NCBI RefSeq assembly: GCF_025770735.1
Contig: NZ_JAODPB010000010.1
Span: 1 to 64,000, forward strand
DNA from: Shouchella tritolerans
GTDB taxonomy: Bacteria; Bacillota; Bacilli; Bacillales; Bacillaceae_D
DNA length: 64,000 bases
Direction of reading: 5' to 3'
Numbering within the stretch: position 1 is the stretch's first letter; every line of letters starts with the position of its first letter. The notes beneath the pieces are model-generated. The model was given only the letters and a program-made list of their open reading frames with translations. It did not search any database and was not told the origin of the DNA. A program made the position numbers and the translations under genes. Shown here one piece after another: positions 38,309 to 48,530 of the stretch.

Positions 38309-38413
38309 GAATTCTAGTAGCTGCCATCCGCTTGAGCCTTCAACATGGCTAAAGCCATGGAATCGCTCGTTCACCCATCCATGGAACGGCCAGTTATCGT
38401 TATCAAAATCAAC

Positions 38414-38971
38414 TCAGTTAAACGTATTCATCACTTCAAGAAAAGGTTTTTCTAACCACGCCTCAATCGCCTTTGCCGATTTTTCGGCTGCTTCATTTAT
38501 AAGAGGCAATTCCTCTTTGCGATACGTATCGAGGACATAATTGACAACAGGCTCACCATGTGCCGGCCTGCCTATTCCAACACGAATACGGTTAAACTCC
38601 TCTGTTCCTAAATGAGCAATCAGTGATTTAATGCCGTTGTGGCCGCCAGCGCTGCCTTTCTTTCGCAAGCGTATTTTCCCTACAGGCAAGTCGAGGTCAT
38701 CATAAATAACAACAAGCTCGTCATTGCTAATATTAAAATAATCCATAAACGGGCGTACAGCTTCGCCTGATAAATTCATATACGTTAACGGCTTTAAAAG
38801 AACAACTTTTTCACTACCGATCCGCTTTTCTCCATAAATTGCTTTAAACTTTTGCTTGTCCAGGGGCAAGTCAAGTTCTTGTGCGCAACGGTCAATAATG
38901 TCAAACCCAATATTATGCCGCGTGTGTTCATACTTTTTCCCAGGATTCCCTAGACCCACTACTAACTTCAT
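38414..38971 (-). CDS. pth: Peptidyl-tRNA hydrolase
   Basis: 185 aa. VGLGNPGKKYEHTRHNIGFDIID contains the catalytic His (position 20 region), followed by LLKPLTYMNLSGEAVRP, VIYDDLDLPVGKIRLRKKGSAGGHNGIKSLI and FNRIRVGIGRP. Recycles peptidyl-tRNA; the B. subtilis orthologue is spoVC. Lies downstream of ctc. Confidence 0.97.
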   Translation of the reverse strand: MKLVVGLGNPGKKYEHTRHNIGFDIIDRCAQELDLPLDKQKFKAIYGEKRIGSEKVVLLKPLTYMNLSGEAVRPFMDYFNISNDELVVIYDDLDLPVGKIRLRKKGSAGGHNGIKSLIAHLGTEEFNRIRVGIGRPAHGEPVVNYVLDTYRKEELPLINEAAEKSAKAIEAWLEKPFLEVMNTFN

Positions 38972-39028
38972 TTGCTACTCCTTTACGAAAAAGGCATAAC
39001 TCACACGAGCCATACCTTTCCTTTACAC

Positions 39029-39685
39029 TTATTCTACACGTCCTGGCCGATCAAGGTTATCGTCATTACGTTCTCCTGTCGCTTCCACTGATTCTGCCGT
39101 CGTATTATCTTCCTCTGTTGCATCTAGGTCTTCAGCGACCGTCGGCGGCGTTACCGTAACAACGGTCTCATCGTCTTCATTGACAATCGTAACGGGCACA
39201 TTGGCACGGATGTCAGAAACAGAAAGGCTATCGCCAATGTTCAGGCTTGAAATATCAACCGTTATTGCTTCAGGAATATCAGCAGGAAGGCAATTGACCG
39301 TTATTTCATAAAGCAAATGGTTGACGATGCCACCTTCCTTCGCTCCCGGCGCATCTCCTTCTAAATGGACGGGAACATTCACATCCCGTTCTACATTCAT
39401 ATCAACTTCAAAAAAATCAACGTGCATATACTGATTGTTAAGAGGATCAATTTGTACTTCTTGAACCATGACATGATGTTTGCCGCCGTTCTCTAATTGA
39501 AGGTCAAACAAGCCATTTTGGCCAACATCGCGGAATGTCTTTAAAAAGGCGACAGCTTCTACAGATACAGGTGTGCTTTTAACCTTTTTGCCATATAATA
39601 CGCCTGGGACATGCCCTTGATTACGGAGTTCTTTTGTTTGGTGTGCTTTTTGGTCTTTGCGTTCACGAGCATTCAATACGGTCAT
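39029..39685 (-). CDS. ctc: 50S ribosomal protein L25/general stress protein Ctc
   Basis: 218 aa, a CTC-type L25 with an N-terminal 5S rRNA-binding domain (about 1-95) and a C-terminal TL5-like domain, ending in an acidic tail (EDLDATEEDNTTAESVEATGE). NQGHVPGVLYGKK is the family signature. A sigma-B promoter match 45-70 bp upstream agrees with the stress control known for ctc. Confidence 0.95.
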   Translation of the reverse strand: MTVLNARERKDQKAHQTKELRNQGHVPGVLYGKKVKSTPVSVEAVAFLKTFRDVGQNGLFDLQLENGGKHHVMVQEVQIDPLNNQYMHVDFFEVDMNVERDVNVPVHLEGDAPGAKEGGIVNHLLYEITVNCLPADIPEAITVDISSLNIGDSLSVSDIRANVPVTIVNEDDETVVTVTPPTVAEDLDATEEDNTTAESVEATGERNDDNLDRPGRVE

Positions 39686-39730
39686 GATCTTTCACCTCTA
39701 CTGTAAGATTTAACACAACTACTTACATGT

Positions 39731-39756
39731 GTTCCCTCATAGCTAGGTTTTCAAAC
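39731..39756 (-). promoter_or_regulatory. ctc sigma-B promoter (candidate)
   Basis: GTTTGA (39751-39756), 14-bp spacer, GGGAAC (39731-39736) on the minus strand; one mismatch in each element to GTTTAA and GGGWAW. ctc is the classical sigma-B gene of B. subtilis. Confidence 0.6.
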
Positions 39757-39804
39757 AGACATGGATCGTTTTTTCCCGTGACCTTCCGACATCACCAGCT
39801 AACC

Positions 39805-40755
39805 TTAATCAAAAAGGGTTGACACCGACGCGTCTTCATGGACGCGGATAATCGCTTCAGCCATCAAGCCGGCAACAGAAAGTTGTGTAATGTTTTCCCC
39901 TTTTTGGCCTTCATTTAGTGCAATCGTATTAGTTACGACTAGCTCTTTTATTTTTGAATTGCTAATACGTTCGATAGCCGGTCCCGACAAAACAGGATGT
40001 GTACAGCACGCGTACACTTCTGTAGCCCCTTGCTCTACTAATGCATTCGCCGCAAGTGTAATCGTTCCTGCCGTATCAATAATATCGTCAATAATAATAG
40101 CTGTTTTCCCTTCAATATTGCCGACAATATTCATGACTTCTGAAACATTTGGTTTCGGGCGACGCTTATCAATAATTGCAATTGGTGCTTTTAAGCGGTC
40201 CGCCATTTTCCTCGCGCGTACAACACCGCCGTGGTCAGGCGATACAACAACAATATCATCAAGCTTTTTGCTCTCAAAGTAATCAGACAAGAGCGGAACG
40301 CCCATTAGCTGGTCAACTGGAATGTCAAAAAACCCTTGGATTTGCGTAGCATGTAAATCAATGGTCAACACACGGGTTGCCCCTGCTGTTTCAAGTAAAT
40401 TGGCAACGAGTTTGGCGGTAATTGGCTCCCGCGCCCGCGCTTTCCTGTCTTGGCGCGCATAGCCGTAATAAGGGATCACGACATTTATCGTTCGTGCTGA
40501 AGCCCGTTTTACTGCGTCAATCATAATGAGAAGCTCCATTAAATGTTCGTTGGCTGGAGCTGATGTCGATTGAATCAAATAGACATCACAGCCACGGATG
40601 CTTTCTTCAATGTTAATTTGCACTTCTCCGTCGCTAAATCGCATCACTGAGTTCTTTCCAAGTGAGACGCCGATGTGCCGGGCAATCTCTTCAGCCAACC
40701 CTTTATTAGAATTGAGCGTAAACACCTTTAAGCTTGGATCGCTGTAATTTGCCAT
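39805..40755 (-). CDS. prs: Ribose-phosphate pyrophosphokinase (PRPP synthetase)
   Basis: 316 aa from ATG 40755 (GGAGGT 11 nt upstream); the frame is open to 40788 but those codons do not match the family. Makes PRPP from ribose 5-phosphate and [41 protein letters not shown] (catalytic flexible loop), [28 protein letters not shown] and the PRPP-binding [12 protein letters not shown] are present. It follows glmU by 25 bp. Confidence 0.97.
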   Translation of the reverse strand: MANYSDPSLKVFTLNSNKGLAEEIARHIGVSLGKNSVMRFSDGEVQINIEESIRGCDVYLIQSTSAPANEHLMELLIMIDAVKRASARTINVVIPYYGYARQDRKARAREPITAKLVANLLETAGATRVLTIDLHATQIQGFFDIPVDQLMGVPLLSDYFESKKLDDIVVVSPDHGGVVRARKMADRLKAPIAIIDKRRPKPNVSEVMNIVGNIEGKTAIIIDDIIDTAGTITLAANALVEQGATEVYACCTHPVLSGPAIERISNSKIKELVVTNTIALNEGQKGENITQLSVAGLMAEAIIRVHEDASVSTLFD

Positions 40756-40780
40756 TTCGTTGCTTGACCTCCAGTTGTTC

Positions 40781-42145
40781 TTATACATCTTTTTTCACGT
40801 AATTGTCCTTATTTACTTGCCTCGACCTTGCAATCGATAGTGCTTGGCTCGGAACATCATCCGTGATCGTTGAGCCGGCTGCAACAAATGCACGCTCGCC
40901 AATCTCTACAGGCGCAATCAAATTCGATCCTGAACCAACAAAAGCGCCGTCTTTAATAATTGTCTTATGTTTGTTTTTGCCATCATAATTGACAGTCACG
41001 ACGCCGCAGCCGACATTGACATCACTGCCTACTTCCGCATCGCCCACATAAGAGAGATGTGAAACTTTGCTTCCATTACCGACGCTTGCCTTTTTTAGCT
41101 CGACAAAATTGCCAACGCGTACATTTTCTCCAACATCTGAGCCAGGACGGATATGGGCAAATGGGCCAATCGATGAGCCGGCGGCCACCACGCTGTCGCT
41201 TATTACCGAACTGCACACGTGAACGCCTCTGCCAAGCGTTGCAGAAGCGATTTCTGTCCCTGATTCAATCACACAGTCTTCCCCAATAACAGACCGCCCT
41301 TTTATGGTCGTATTTGGGTAAAGGACCGTATCTTGACCAATCGATGCGTCTGCAGAAATATACGTTGTTTGCGGGTCAATAATCGTAACGCCTTGGCGCA
41401 TCCACTCTTCATTAATGCGCATGCGCATCGCTGCCTCTGCTTGTGAGAGAGCTACACGATCATTCACGCCCATCGTTTCCGCAAGCGTGTCTGTTTGGTA
41501 GGCAGAAATGGTTTCGCCCTTTTGCCGTAAAATGCCAATAACGTCAGGCAAATAATATTCCCCTTGTGCATTTTCATTTTTTACTTCTGCAAGAGCTTCA
41601 AACAATGCTTCATTGTCAAAACAGTACGTACCTGTATTCACTTCCGCAATCGCCAGCTCCTCCACAGAAGCATCTTTATGTTCAACAATTTTCTCCACTT
41701 GCCCATGGCTTCCGCGAATCACACGGCCATAGCCATTAGGATCTGGAGCGTGAGCCGTCAACACTGTTGCTTTGGCTCCGTTTGCTTCATGGGTATCCAT
41801 CAATTTCTTAATTGTGGCGGCTGTAATCAAAGGGGTGTCTCCGCACAGCACAACCGTTGTGCCCTTATGGCTTGCCAATAGATGCTCAGCACATTTAACA
41901 GCATGGCCTGTACCAAGCTGTTCTGGTTGCATTACAAATTCAATTTTTTCAGTTAGTGTTTTTTTTACTTCCTCTGCTCCATGCCCCACAATAACCGCTG
42001 TTTTATCAAAAGCCAATTTGGAAACTTGATCGACTACATGTTCAACCATCGGTTTGCCACAGACAGGGTGTAGCACTTTATAAAGCTTTGACTTCATACG
42101 CGTCCCTTGCCCTGCTGCTAAAATAACCGCAAATCGTCCGCTCAT
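40781..42145 (-). CDS. glmU: Bifunctional GlcNAc-1-P uridyltransferase / glucosamine-1-P acetyltransferase
   Basis: 454 aa. N-terminal pyrophosphorylase domain with [40 protein letters not shown] and LCGDTPLI; C-terminal left-handed beta-helix with hexapeptide repeats (for example [26 protein letters not shown] and [11 protein letters not shown]). Makes UDP-GlcNAc for peptidoglycan and teichoic acids. GGAGGG precedes ATG 42145. Confidence 0.97.
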   Translation of the reverse strand: MSGRFAVILAAGQGTRMKSKLYKVLHPVCGKPMVEHVVDQVSKLAFDKTAVIVGHGAEEVKKTLTEKIEFVMQPEQLGTGHAVKCAEHLLASHKGTTVVLCGDTPLITAATIKKLMDTHEANGAKATVLTAHAPDPNGYGRVIRGSHGQVEKIVEHKDASVEELAIAEVNTGTYCFDNEALFEALAEVKNENAQGEYYLPDVIGILRQKGETISAYQTDTLAETMGVNDRVALSQAEAAMRMRINEEWMRQGVTIIDPQTTYISADASIGQDTVLYPNTTIKGRSVIGEDCVIESGTEIASATLGRGVHVCSSVISDSVVAAGSSIGPFAHIRPGSDVGENVRVGNFVELKKASVGNGSKVSHLSYVGDAEVGSDVNVGCGVVTVNYDGKNKHKTIIKDGAFVGSGSNLIAPVEIGERAFVAAGSTITDDVPSQALSIARSRQVNKDNYVKKDV

Positions 42146-42237
42146 TATGTCCCTCCAGCCAATCCTTTGTCATTAAAACTATACTTTAAAAAATGCGGTA
42201 TTTCAAGGCATTCCACCGCCTTTACACAGTTTAGGCA

Positions 42238-42294
42238 GTTACAGTTGTAAAAAGCCAGCCTAGATTTTGCCGGCTGGCTTTTTACAACTGTAAC
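42238..42294. terminator. Bidirectional terminator with a 23-bp perfect inverted repeat
   Basis: Arms 42238-42260 and 42272-42294 are perfectly complementary over 23 bp around an 11-nt loop. The GC core is GCCAGCC/GGCTGGC followed by TTTTTAC on either strand; the outer part is AT-rich. It most likely ends the spoVG transcript before glmU. Confidence 0.85.
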
Positions 42295-42371
42295 ATCCAT
42301 TTTTGGCCATCCTCTTTTAGCAGATGGCTAAAAATGAAAACACTTACCATGTTCAGGAAGTTCGACGTTCT

Positions 42372-42479
42372 CAAACTGTAGACAAACGCCTCGCTTGCAT
42401 ACTTTGGAAGCATGAAAACAAGCTATGTGCTAATTCGCACCTTTTAGCCTGAGTGATTTTGCCGACTCTTCCGACAACC
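42372..42479 (-). repeat. Dispersed intergenic repeat, copy D
   Basis: Left end CTGTAGACAAACGC and a right part (minus strand GGTTGTCGGAAGAGTCGGC then CTCAGGCT) that starts directly after the spoVG stop codon. Aligned on the minus strand it parallels the GTTGTCGAC palindrome and CTCAGACTGATAG of copy B. Confidence 0.55.
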
Positions 42480-42776
42480 TCAAGAAGCTCCTGCTTCCTC
42501 ATAATTAGGGGCGTCTTCATATTCGCCGACACGCTCATACTCGTTTATAACGGCAATCTGGATCTTTTCTCTCGTTTTTGAGGAAATAGGATGGGCAATA
42601 TCTCTAAATTCGCCGTCAGGCGTCCGCTTGCTTGGCATTGCGACAAAAAGCCCGTTGTTGCCATCTATTACGCGGATATCATGAACAACAAACTCATGGT
42701 CCATTGTAATCGATGCGATTGCACGCATGCGGCCTTCCGTATGGACACGGCGAAGTCTCACGTCAGTAATTTCCAT
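42480..42776 (-). CDS. spoVG: Septation/regulatory RNA-binding protein SpoVG
   Basis: 98 aa and almost identical to B. subtilis SpoVG in the core: [64 protein letters not shown] 42776 has AGGTGG 5 nt upstream; the frame's earlier GTG overlaps that site. Site-specific nucleic-acid-binding protein acting in septation and sporulation. Confidence 0.97.
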   Translation of the reverse strand: MEITDVRLRRVHTEGRMRAIASITMDHEFVVHDIRVIDGNNGLFVAMPSKRTPDGEFRDIAHPISSKTREKIQIAVINEYERVGEYEDAPNYEEAGAS

Positions 42777-42812
42777 GTTAGCCACCTCTCTTATTGTTGA
42801 TCTGTTTAAACA

Positions 42813-42839
42813 ATTCGCGGTAAAAAGAAAATTACCTTC
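42813..42839 (-). promoter_or_regulatory. spoVG sigma-H promoter (candidate)
   Basis: GAAGGTAAT (42831-42839), 11-bp spacer, CGCGAAT (42813-42819) on the minus strand. Each has one mismatch to the sigma-H consensus RnAGGAwWW and RnnGAAT. spoVG is the standard sigma-H promoter of B. subtilis. Confidence 0.5.
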
Positions 42840-42883
42840 ACCTATTTCAAATCTTTTTTGCTAAACTTTTTTACCAGCGAAAA

Positions 42884-42912
42884 AGCACCTTTCCCAGCAT
42901 GAGAAAGGTGCT
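42884..42912 (-). terminator. yabJ terminator
   Basis: AGCACCTTTC / GAAAGGTGCT stem followed by TTTTTC on the minus strand, between yabJ and spoVG. Confidence 0.85.
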
Positions 42913-42974
42913 TCAGTCGACTTTGACGACAACCGTACTCAGACGATCATCCAGAGTAGTAGAAGATCAGTGTT

Positions 42975-43346
42975 TTAAATGGTTGCAATGACTTCCACTT
43001 CAATAAGTACATCTTTAGGCAGCCGCGCTACTTCCACACATGACCTTGCCGGCTTATGTTCACGGAAATAGCTGCCGTACACTTCATTAATACGCGGGAA
43101 ATCGTTCATATCTTTGATGAAAACGGTCGCCTTTACCACTTTTTCAAGTGATGAACCGGCTTCTTCCAATACCGCCTTTACGTTTGCAAACACTTGATGG
43201 GTTTGCTCTTCTACTCCACCTGTAACCAGTTCCCCAGCAGGAGTAAGTGGAATTTGCCCAGATGAAAAGAAGAGATTTCCTACAATAATTCCTTGTGAAT
43301 AAGGGCCGATTGCTGCCGGCGCTTCATTGGTATGCACGACTTTCAT
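42975..43346 (-). CDS. yabJ: RidA-family enamine/imine deaminase YabJ
   Basis: 123 aa. YjgF/YER057c/UK114 signatures: [26 protein letters not shown] at the N-terminus and the C-terminal [23 protein letters not shown] with the catalytic Arg. Hydrolyses reactive 2-aminoacrylate. Lies 13 nt downstream of purR, with which it is co-transcribed in B. subtilis. Confidence 0.96.
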   Translation of the reverse strand: MKVVHTNEAPAAIGPYSQGIIVGNLFFSSGQIPLTPAGELVTGGVEEQTHQVFANVKAVLEEAGSSLEKVVKATVFIKDMNDFPRINEVYGSYFREHKPARSCVEVARLPKDVLIEVEVIATI

Positions 43347-43359
43347 AAAGCAGCCTCCT

Positions 43360-44193
43360 TTAAGATGTTTCTAATTTGGTTAGAATGTTTCCTTCTGTAA
43401 CATCGATCACTTTTTCACGAACATTGACGTTCGTTAATTTTGTCAAAGACAAATAATCATCAACAAGCCTTTCCGACACTTCCGCCGACTCGACCAATAC
43501 GCCAATGCCAACTAAATCGGCTTCAAACTCTTCGAGCAAATCGACCATTCCTCGAAGTGTACCGCCTGCTTTCATAAAATCATCAACGATGAATACGTTT
43601 GATCCTGGCGCCAAGCTTCTTCGTGCGAGCGTCATTGTCTGGATTCGGTCAGAAGATCCAGAAGCATAATTAATGCTGACCATTGAACCTTCTGTAATGC
43701 GGTGATCCCTTCTTACAATGCTAACGGGAACCCCTAAATAATGGCCGACAGCATAAGCAAGGGGGATGCCTTTCGTTGCTACCGTCATAACCGCATCAAT
43801 TTCCTTATCGGCAAGCACTGCTGCAAACAAGCGGCCCACTTTGTGCATTAACTTTGGATTGCCTAACAAGTCCATCATATACAGGTAACCGCCTGGCAAA
43901 ATCCGTTCTTGTTTGTTTAACGCCTGTACCAATTCGCCAATTAATTGCTCTGCTTCTTTTTTGTTCATCTTTGGCATAAACTTTACGCCGCCGCTTGCCC
44001 CTGGTATCGTCACTAACGCACCGTAGCCTTCTTCTTCAAACATGTCTTTAATAATGACCAAGTCTTCACTAATAGAGGATTTAGCCGCTTGATAACGTTC
44101 AGAAAAATGGGTTAGTGATACGATTTCATGGGGATGTTGCAGCAAAAAATGAGTCATATCTACAAGGCGCCCACTGCGCTTCAACTTTTTCAT
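43360..44193 (-). CDS. purR: Purine operon repressor
   Basis: 277 aa. An N-terminal winged helix (about 1-75; [45 protein letters not shown]) is joined to a phosphoribosyltransferase-like domain with the PRPP motif [22 protein letters not shown] acts as inducer in B. subtilis. Upstream at 44209-44221 is ATAACCGAATATT, a single near-match to a PurBox, but a partner box was not found. Confidence 0.96.
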   Translation of the reverse strand: MKKLKRSGRLVDMTHFLLQHPHEIVSLTHFSERYQAAKSSISEDLVIIKDMFEEEGYGALVTIPGASGGVKFMPKMNKKEAEQLIGELVQALNKQERILPGGYLYMMDLLGNPKLMHKVGRLFAAVLADKEIDAVMTVATKGIPLAYAVGHYLGVPVSIVRRDHRITEGSMVSINYASGSSDRIQTMTLARRSLAPGSNVFIVDDFMKAGGTLRGMVDLLEEFEADLVGIGVLVESAEVSERLVDDYLSLTKLTNVNVREKVIDVTEGNILTKLETS

Positions 44194-44224
44194 AATCCCT
44201 CCGCACTCATAACCGAATATTTAT

Positions 44225-45118
44225 TTATAACATACCATTTTCATCCGTATTTGGACAAGTGTCGCTTGTACGAATCAGTCGCACTGCGTACACTTCATCA
44301 CAAAAGCCACGAAGGCCGTTATAAATCCGGTTAACCCGCGACTCCTTTTCGACAATGCCAAAAACAGTCGGACCGCTTCCACTCATTAGTACACCGTTAG
44401 CGCCAAAGCGTTTCATTTGCTCTTTAATATGGGCGACCTCCGGATAAAGCCGTAGCGTCACATCTTCCAATGTATTATGGAGCAACGCACAAATGGATGC
44501 AGCATCTTGGCGCTCAAGAGCCGCAATCATCTCTGCTGTTTTTGCATGCCTTGCCTCGCTTAACTTTAGGCCATTATAAACGTCCGCCGTTGACAGGCCA
44601 ATTGGTGGCTTTGCCAAAATCACCCATAAGGGCGGGGGGGAAGCAATCGGCTTAATTTGCTCTCCTCTTCCTGTCGCTAGCGCCGTGCCGCCGTACACAC
44701 AAAAAGAAACGTCAGAACCAATCTCAGCGCCTAGCGTTGCCAGTTCATCCACTGAGAGGCCGAGTTTCCAAAGCTCATTTAAGCCCTTTAACGTTGCGGC
44801 TGCATCGCTGCTGCCGCCAGCCAGGCCCGCTGCTACCGGTATCCGTTTCGTAATGTAAATGTGTACGCCCTCTTTAACATTGTACCGTTTTTTTAACAAC
44901 GATGCCGCTTGGTAAGCAAAGTTCCGCTCATCACTCGGGACAAACCCTTCAGAAACGTCTATCGATATGCCTCCATCAGCCCGGAGTGATAAATCGACTC
45001 GGTCAGCTAAGTCCACCATTGTCATGATCATTTCAACTTCATGATAACCATCTTCCCGTTTCCTTATCACATCAAGGGACAAATTGATCTTTGCAGGCGC
45101 TTTAATTGAATACTTCAC
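44225..45118 (-). CDS. ispE: 4-diphosphocytidyl-2-C-methyl-D-erythritol kinase
   Basis: 297 aa GHMP kinase of the MEP isoprenoid pathway. [26 protein letters not shown], the ATP loop [21 protein letters not shown], and C-terminal [14 protein letters not shown] are present. Located between sspF and purR as in B. subtilis. Confidence 0.97.
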   Translation of the reverse strand: MKYSIKAPAKINLSLDVIRKREDGYHEVEMIMTMVDLADRVDLSLRADGGISIDVSEGFVPSDERNFAYQAASLLKKRYNVKEGVHIYITKRIPVAAGLAGGSSDAAATLKGLNELWKLGLSVDELATLGAEIGSDVSFCVYGGTALATGRGEQIKPIASPPPLWVILAKPPIGLSTADVYNGLKLSEARHAKTAEMIAALERQDAASICALLHNTLEDVTLRLYPEVAHIKEQMKRFGANGVLMSGSGPTVFGIVEKESRVNRIYNGLRGFCDEVYAVRLIRTSDTCPNTDENGML

Positions 45119-45253
45119 ATCGTCACCTTCTATACTCGCATATGCTTTCGTTATTTTATCACTTGTCCGTGCAACATACCACCTTTTCTATCCTGCCAGC
45201 TCTAGCAACAGAGAAACACCTCTGTATGCCCTATTTCGTTCACAGATATAAAC

Positions 45254-45283
45254 AAGCCTGTTGCGCGGCTGCGCAACAGGCTT
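45254..45283 (-). terminator. sspF terminator
   Basis: Thirteen-bp perfect stem AAGCCTGTTGCGC / GCGCAACAGGCTT with a 4-nt loop, 7 nt after the sspF stop; GTTTATAT follows on the minus strand. Confidence 0.8.
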
Positions 45284-45290
45284 CAAACCA

Positions 45291-45467
45291 TTACTGTCCA
45301 TTTTGCAAGTTTCGTTCGGCAATTTCGATCGCACGTTTTACCATGTTCCCTGCGTCTCTTGTCGTAATGCCGCCCCAGCCTTCTTTTTGGACCGTATCAT
45401 AAAAACCAAGCTCTTTTGCAAGTTCTTCTTTTAAGCGATCTGACATAATGCCTCGTCTTCTCCCCAT
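45291..45467 (-). CDS. sspF: Small acid-soluble spore protein SspF (alpha/beta-type-like)
   Basis: 58 aa, starting [20 protein letters not shown]. It contains LGFYDTV, EGWGGI and the SASP signature [21 protein letters not shown] lies upstream of ATG 45465-45467. Position between veg and ispE is the same as B. subtilis sspF. Such proteins coat spore DNA. A perfect sigma-G -10 lies about 45 bp upstream. It is short and easily missed by length-filtered gene calling. Confidence 0.95.
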   Translation of the reverse strand: MGRRRGIMSDRLKEELAKELGFYDTVQKEGWGGITTRDAGNMVKRAIEIAERNLQNGQ

Positions 45468-45512
45468 TTTAAACCCGCTCCTTTTGCTTGTTGCTGGTTA
45501 GCCCAGCACCCT

Positions 45513-45519
45513 TAGTATG
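45513..45519 (-). promoter_or_regulatory. sspF sigma-G -10 element
   Basis: CATACTA on the minus strand is the sigma-G -10 consensus. The expected -35 falls on the veg terminator and is not recognisable, so only the -10 is claimed. Confidence 0.5.
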
Positions 45520-45538
45520 AGCAAATGGACAAAAAAAA

Positions 45539-45565
45539 GACTTTCTTTTTGCTGGAAAGAAAGTC
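45539..45565 (-). terminator. veg terminator
   Basis: GACTTTCTTT / AAAGAAAGTC perfect stem followed by eight T on the minus strand. Confidence 0.9.
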
Positions 45566-45585
45566 ACTGAGGCAAACGCCTATTC

Positions 45586-45849
45586 CTATATAATTGTTGC
45601 TTTTTGGCCGTTTTCTCCTGACAAAAACAGTTCAACTGTTTCAGTGAGCACATCCGCATAGCTGTAAGAGACGCGTTCCACCGAGTTTTGGTCTTCATCC
45701 AATTTAACAATAAACACGGCAGGATATGTCTCCTCAATCATGCCTGACTGCTCTGAAGAGCGTCTGCGTCCGCCATTTGCCTTAATGGTAATACGCTTGC
45801 CAACATTTTTGTCTAGTGCCCGTTTAATGTCAATTATTGTGTTTGCCAT
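45586..45849 (-). CDS. veg: Veg protein
   Basis: 87 aa from ATG 45849 (AGGTGG 8 nt upstream). [30 protein letters not shown] and [16 protein letters not shown] match B. subtilis Veg, which stimulates biofilm gene expression and affects sporulation. Very strong promoters precede it. Confidence 0.95.
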   Translation of the reverse strand: MANTIIDIKRALDKNVGKRITIKANGGRRRSSEQSGMIEETYPAVFIVKLDEDQNSVERVSYSYADVLTETVELFLSGENGQKATII

Positions 45850-45873
45850 ACTCACAACCACCTCGCTCTTCAT

Positions 45874-45902
45874 AGTATATAACGCAATTACAAAAAAGTC
45901 AA
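45874..45902 (-). promoter_or_regulatory. veg proximal sigma-A promoter
   Basis: TTGACT (45897-45902), 17-bp spacer, TATACT (45874-45879). Confidence 0.75.
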
Positions 45903-45909
45903 ATTTTAA

Positions 45910-45939
45910 ATTATAACAACCAGTAAACCTGTTTGTCAA
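45910..45939 (-). promoter_or_regulatory. veg distal sigma-A promoter
   Basis: TTGACA (45934-45939), 18-bp spacer, TATAAT (45910-45915): both hexamers are consensus. With the proximal promoter it forms a tandem pair. Confidence 0.8.
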
Positions 45940-46029
45940 CAACTATCTTTGTCAACTTTTGTTGTTTGTAGGATATACTAAAAACGCTTCCTTTATGTAT
46001 GCTAATAAATGTCAATGACAGCCAAAAAA

Positions 46030-46052
46030 ACGCCTCAGTCGGTTTGAGGCGT
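46030..46052 (-). terminator. yabG terminator overlapping the stop codon
   Basis: ACGCCTCA / TGAGGCGT stem followed by TTTTTTT on the minus strand. The yabG stop codon lies inside the stem, and the upstream coding repeat (TPQTPQT, from ACGCCTCAA repeats) offers an alternative 5' arm. Confidence 0.8.
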
Positions 46053-46922
46053 TTGAGGCGTTTCATCTTGCTCTTTTAACGGCAAACCGAGGCGCATACA
46101 GCCACGTGTTTCAATGCCGCCTATTCCTTTTTGTCCTGTAATGGTATTGCGCAATATTTCCCATAAATTAACCGTCTCTAAAAAAGAAGTACGACTAAGC
46201 CTTGATGCAATATAGACTGGATCAAGCGCGTGGATGTTAACACGTTCTGGGGAACTGGCAAAATTAGCGCCAGCTTTAATTAACGTCTCAAAATGGGACT
46301 GACAGGCCCCAGCAAAAATAAGCAAGTCATCACGGCTTTGTACCGTGCTTCTTGCAATACGGACACAGTCCGCAAAATACTTTGTGTGGCGATAAGCCTT
46401 TAACTCATTCCTGTCTCCTTTTGCTTTTGAGTAGGCATCATGCCCTGTAATCACAACAATATCCGGTTGGACCATTTCCATAAGCGAGGCCATTTGCGTT
46501 GGCATTTCTTTTTCTTCCATGTGGACGCCGTAAACGGGGACGCCGAATTTTTCATATAACGCCGTGCAACGATTTAAATAATTTGAGTCTCCATCTAAGT
46601 GAAGAACACGGCCTCTCATTTCAAAAAAACGCGGCGTTTCTTCGTAGCCTGATGCAGCTTGATATTCTTGCCTTCGTTTCATTAATTTTGCATCTTGGCG
46701 AAACAACCGGTAGGAAACATCCTCTCGCTCTTTTTGTCGCTTTTTATCCGTTTCCCGTTCTTTTGCGGACATCTTTTTTAGATCGGTCACTGGCGCATCC
46801 GCCAGCAGACGCATTTCTTCACCGACTAATGTTGCCAAGCCGCGCTCGATTGCAAGCACACGAAACAAGACATCGCAATCATAAGAGAGTCGGCCTACCA
46901 CATCACCAACTTGTATTGTCAT
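46035..46922 (-). CDS. yabG: Sporulation-specific protease YabG
   Basis: 295 aa. The YabG family core DIVVITGHDAYSKAKGDRNELKAYRHTKYFADCVRIAR and FAGACQSHFETLIKAGANFASSP is intact; this cysteine-type protease processes spore coat proteins and SafA in B. subtilis. GAGGGGG precedes ATG 46922. A consensus sigma-K promoter lies 20-47 bp upstream, within the end of the rsmA-yabG spacer and start of the gap. Confidence 0.94.
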   Translation of the reverse strand: MTIQVGDVVGRLSYDCDVLFRVLAIERGLATLVGEEMRLLADAPVTDLKKMSAKERETDKKRQKEREDVSYRLFRQDAKLMKRRQEYQAASGYEETPRFFEMRGRVLHLDGDSNYLNRCTALYEKFGVPVYGVHMEEKEMPTQMASLMEMVQPDIVVITGHDAYSKAKGDRNELKAYRHTKYFADCVRIARSTVQSRDDLLIFAGACQSHFETLIKAGANFASSPERVNIHALDPVYIASRLSRTSFLETVNLWEILRNTITGQKGIGGIETRGCMRLGLPLKEQDETPQTPQTD

Positions 46923-46941
46923 CGCGTTGCCCCCTCTGCGA

Positions 46942-46969
46942 TAGCCTATGAAGAGGCAACGGCGATGGT
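46942..46969 (-). promoter_or_regulatory. yabG sigma-K promoter
   Basis: AC (46968-46969), 17-bp spacer, CATAGGCTA (46942-46950): exact match to the sigma-K pattern AC-17-CATANNNTA. yabG is sigma-K-dependent in B. subtilis. Confidence 0.75.
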
Positions 46970-46973
46970 TCCT

Positions 46974-48423
<1,450 letters not shown>

Positions 48424-48492
48424 TAAAATGTCGTTCACTCCGTTCTCTAAAAAGACCATGACGTTATTGTAGCCTGTTTTCATGCAAAAAAA

Positions 48493-48520
48493 AAGCAAGT
48501 GCTTTGCCAGCAGCTTGCTT
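48493..48520 (-). terminator. yabE terminator
   Basis: AAGCAAG / CTTGCTT stem followed by nine T on the minus strand, 10 nt after the yabE stop. Confidence 0.85.
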
Positions 48521-48530
48521 TTTTCGCTTA

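Noticed and set aside
44209-44221. PurBox operator of purR (ATAACCGAATATT)
   Set aside because: One 12/13 half-site only; functional PurR operators have two opposed boxes, and no partner or promoter was found in the short gap.
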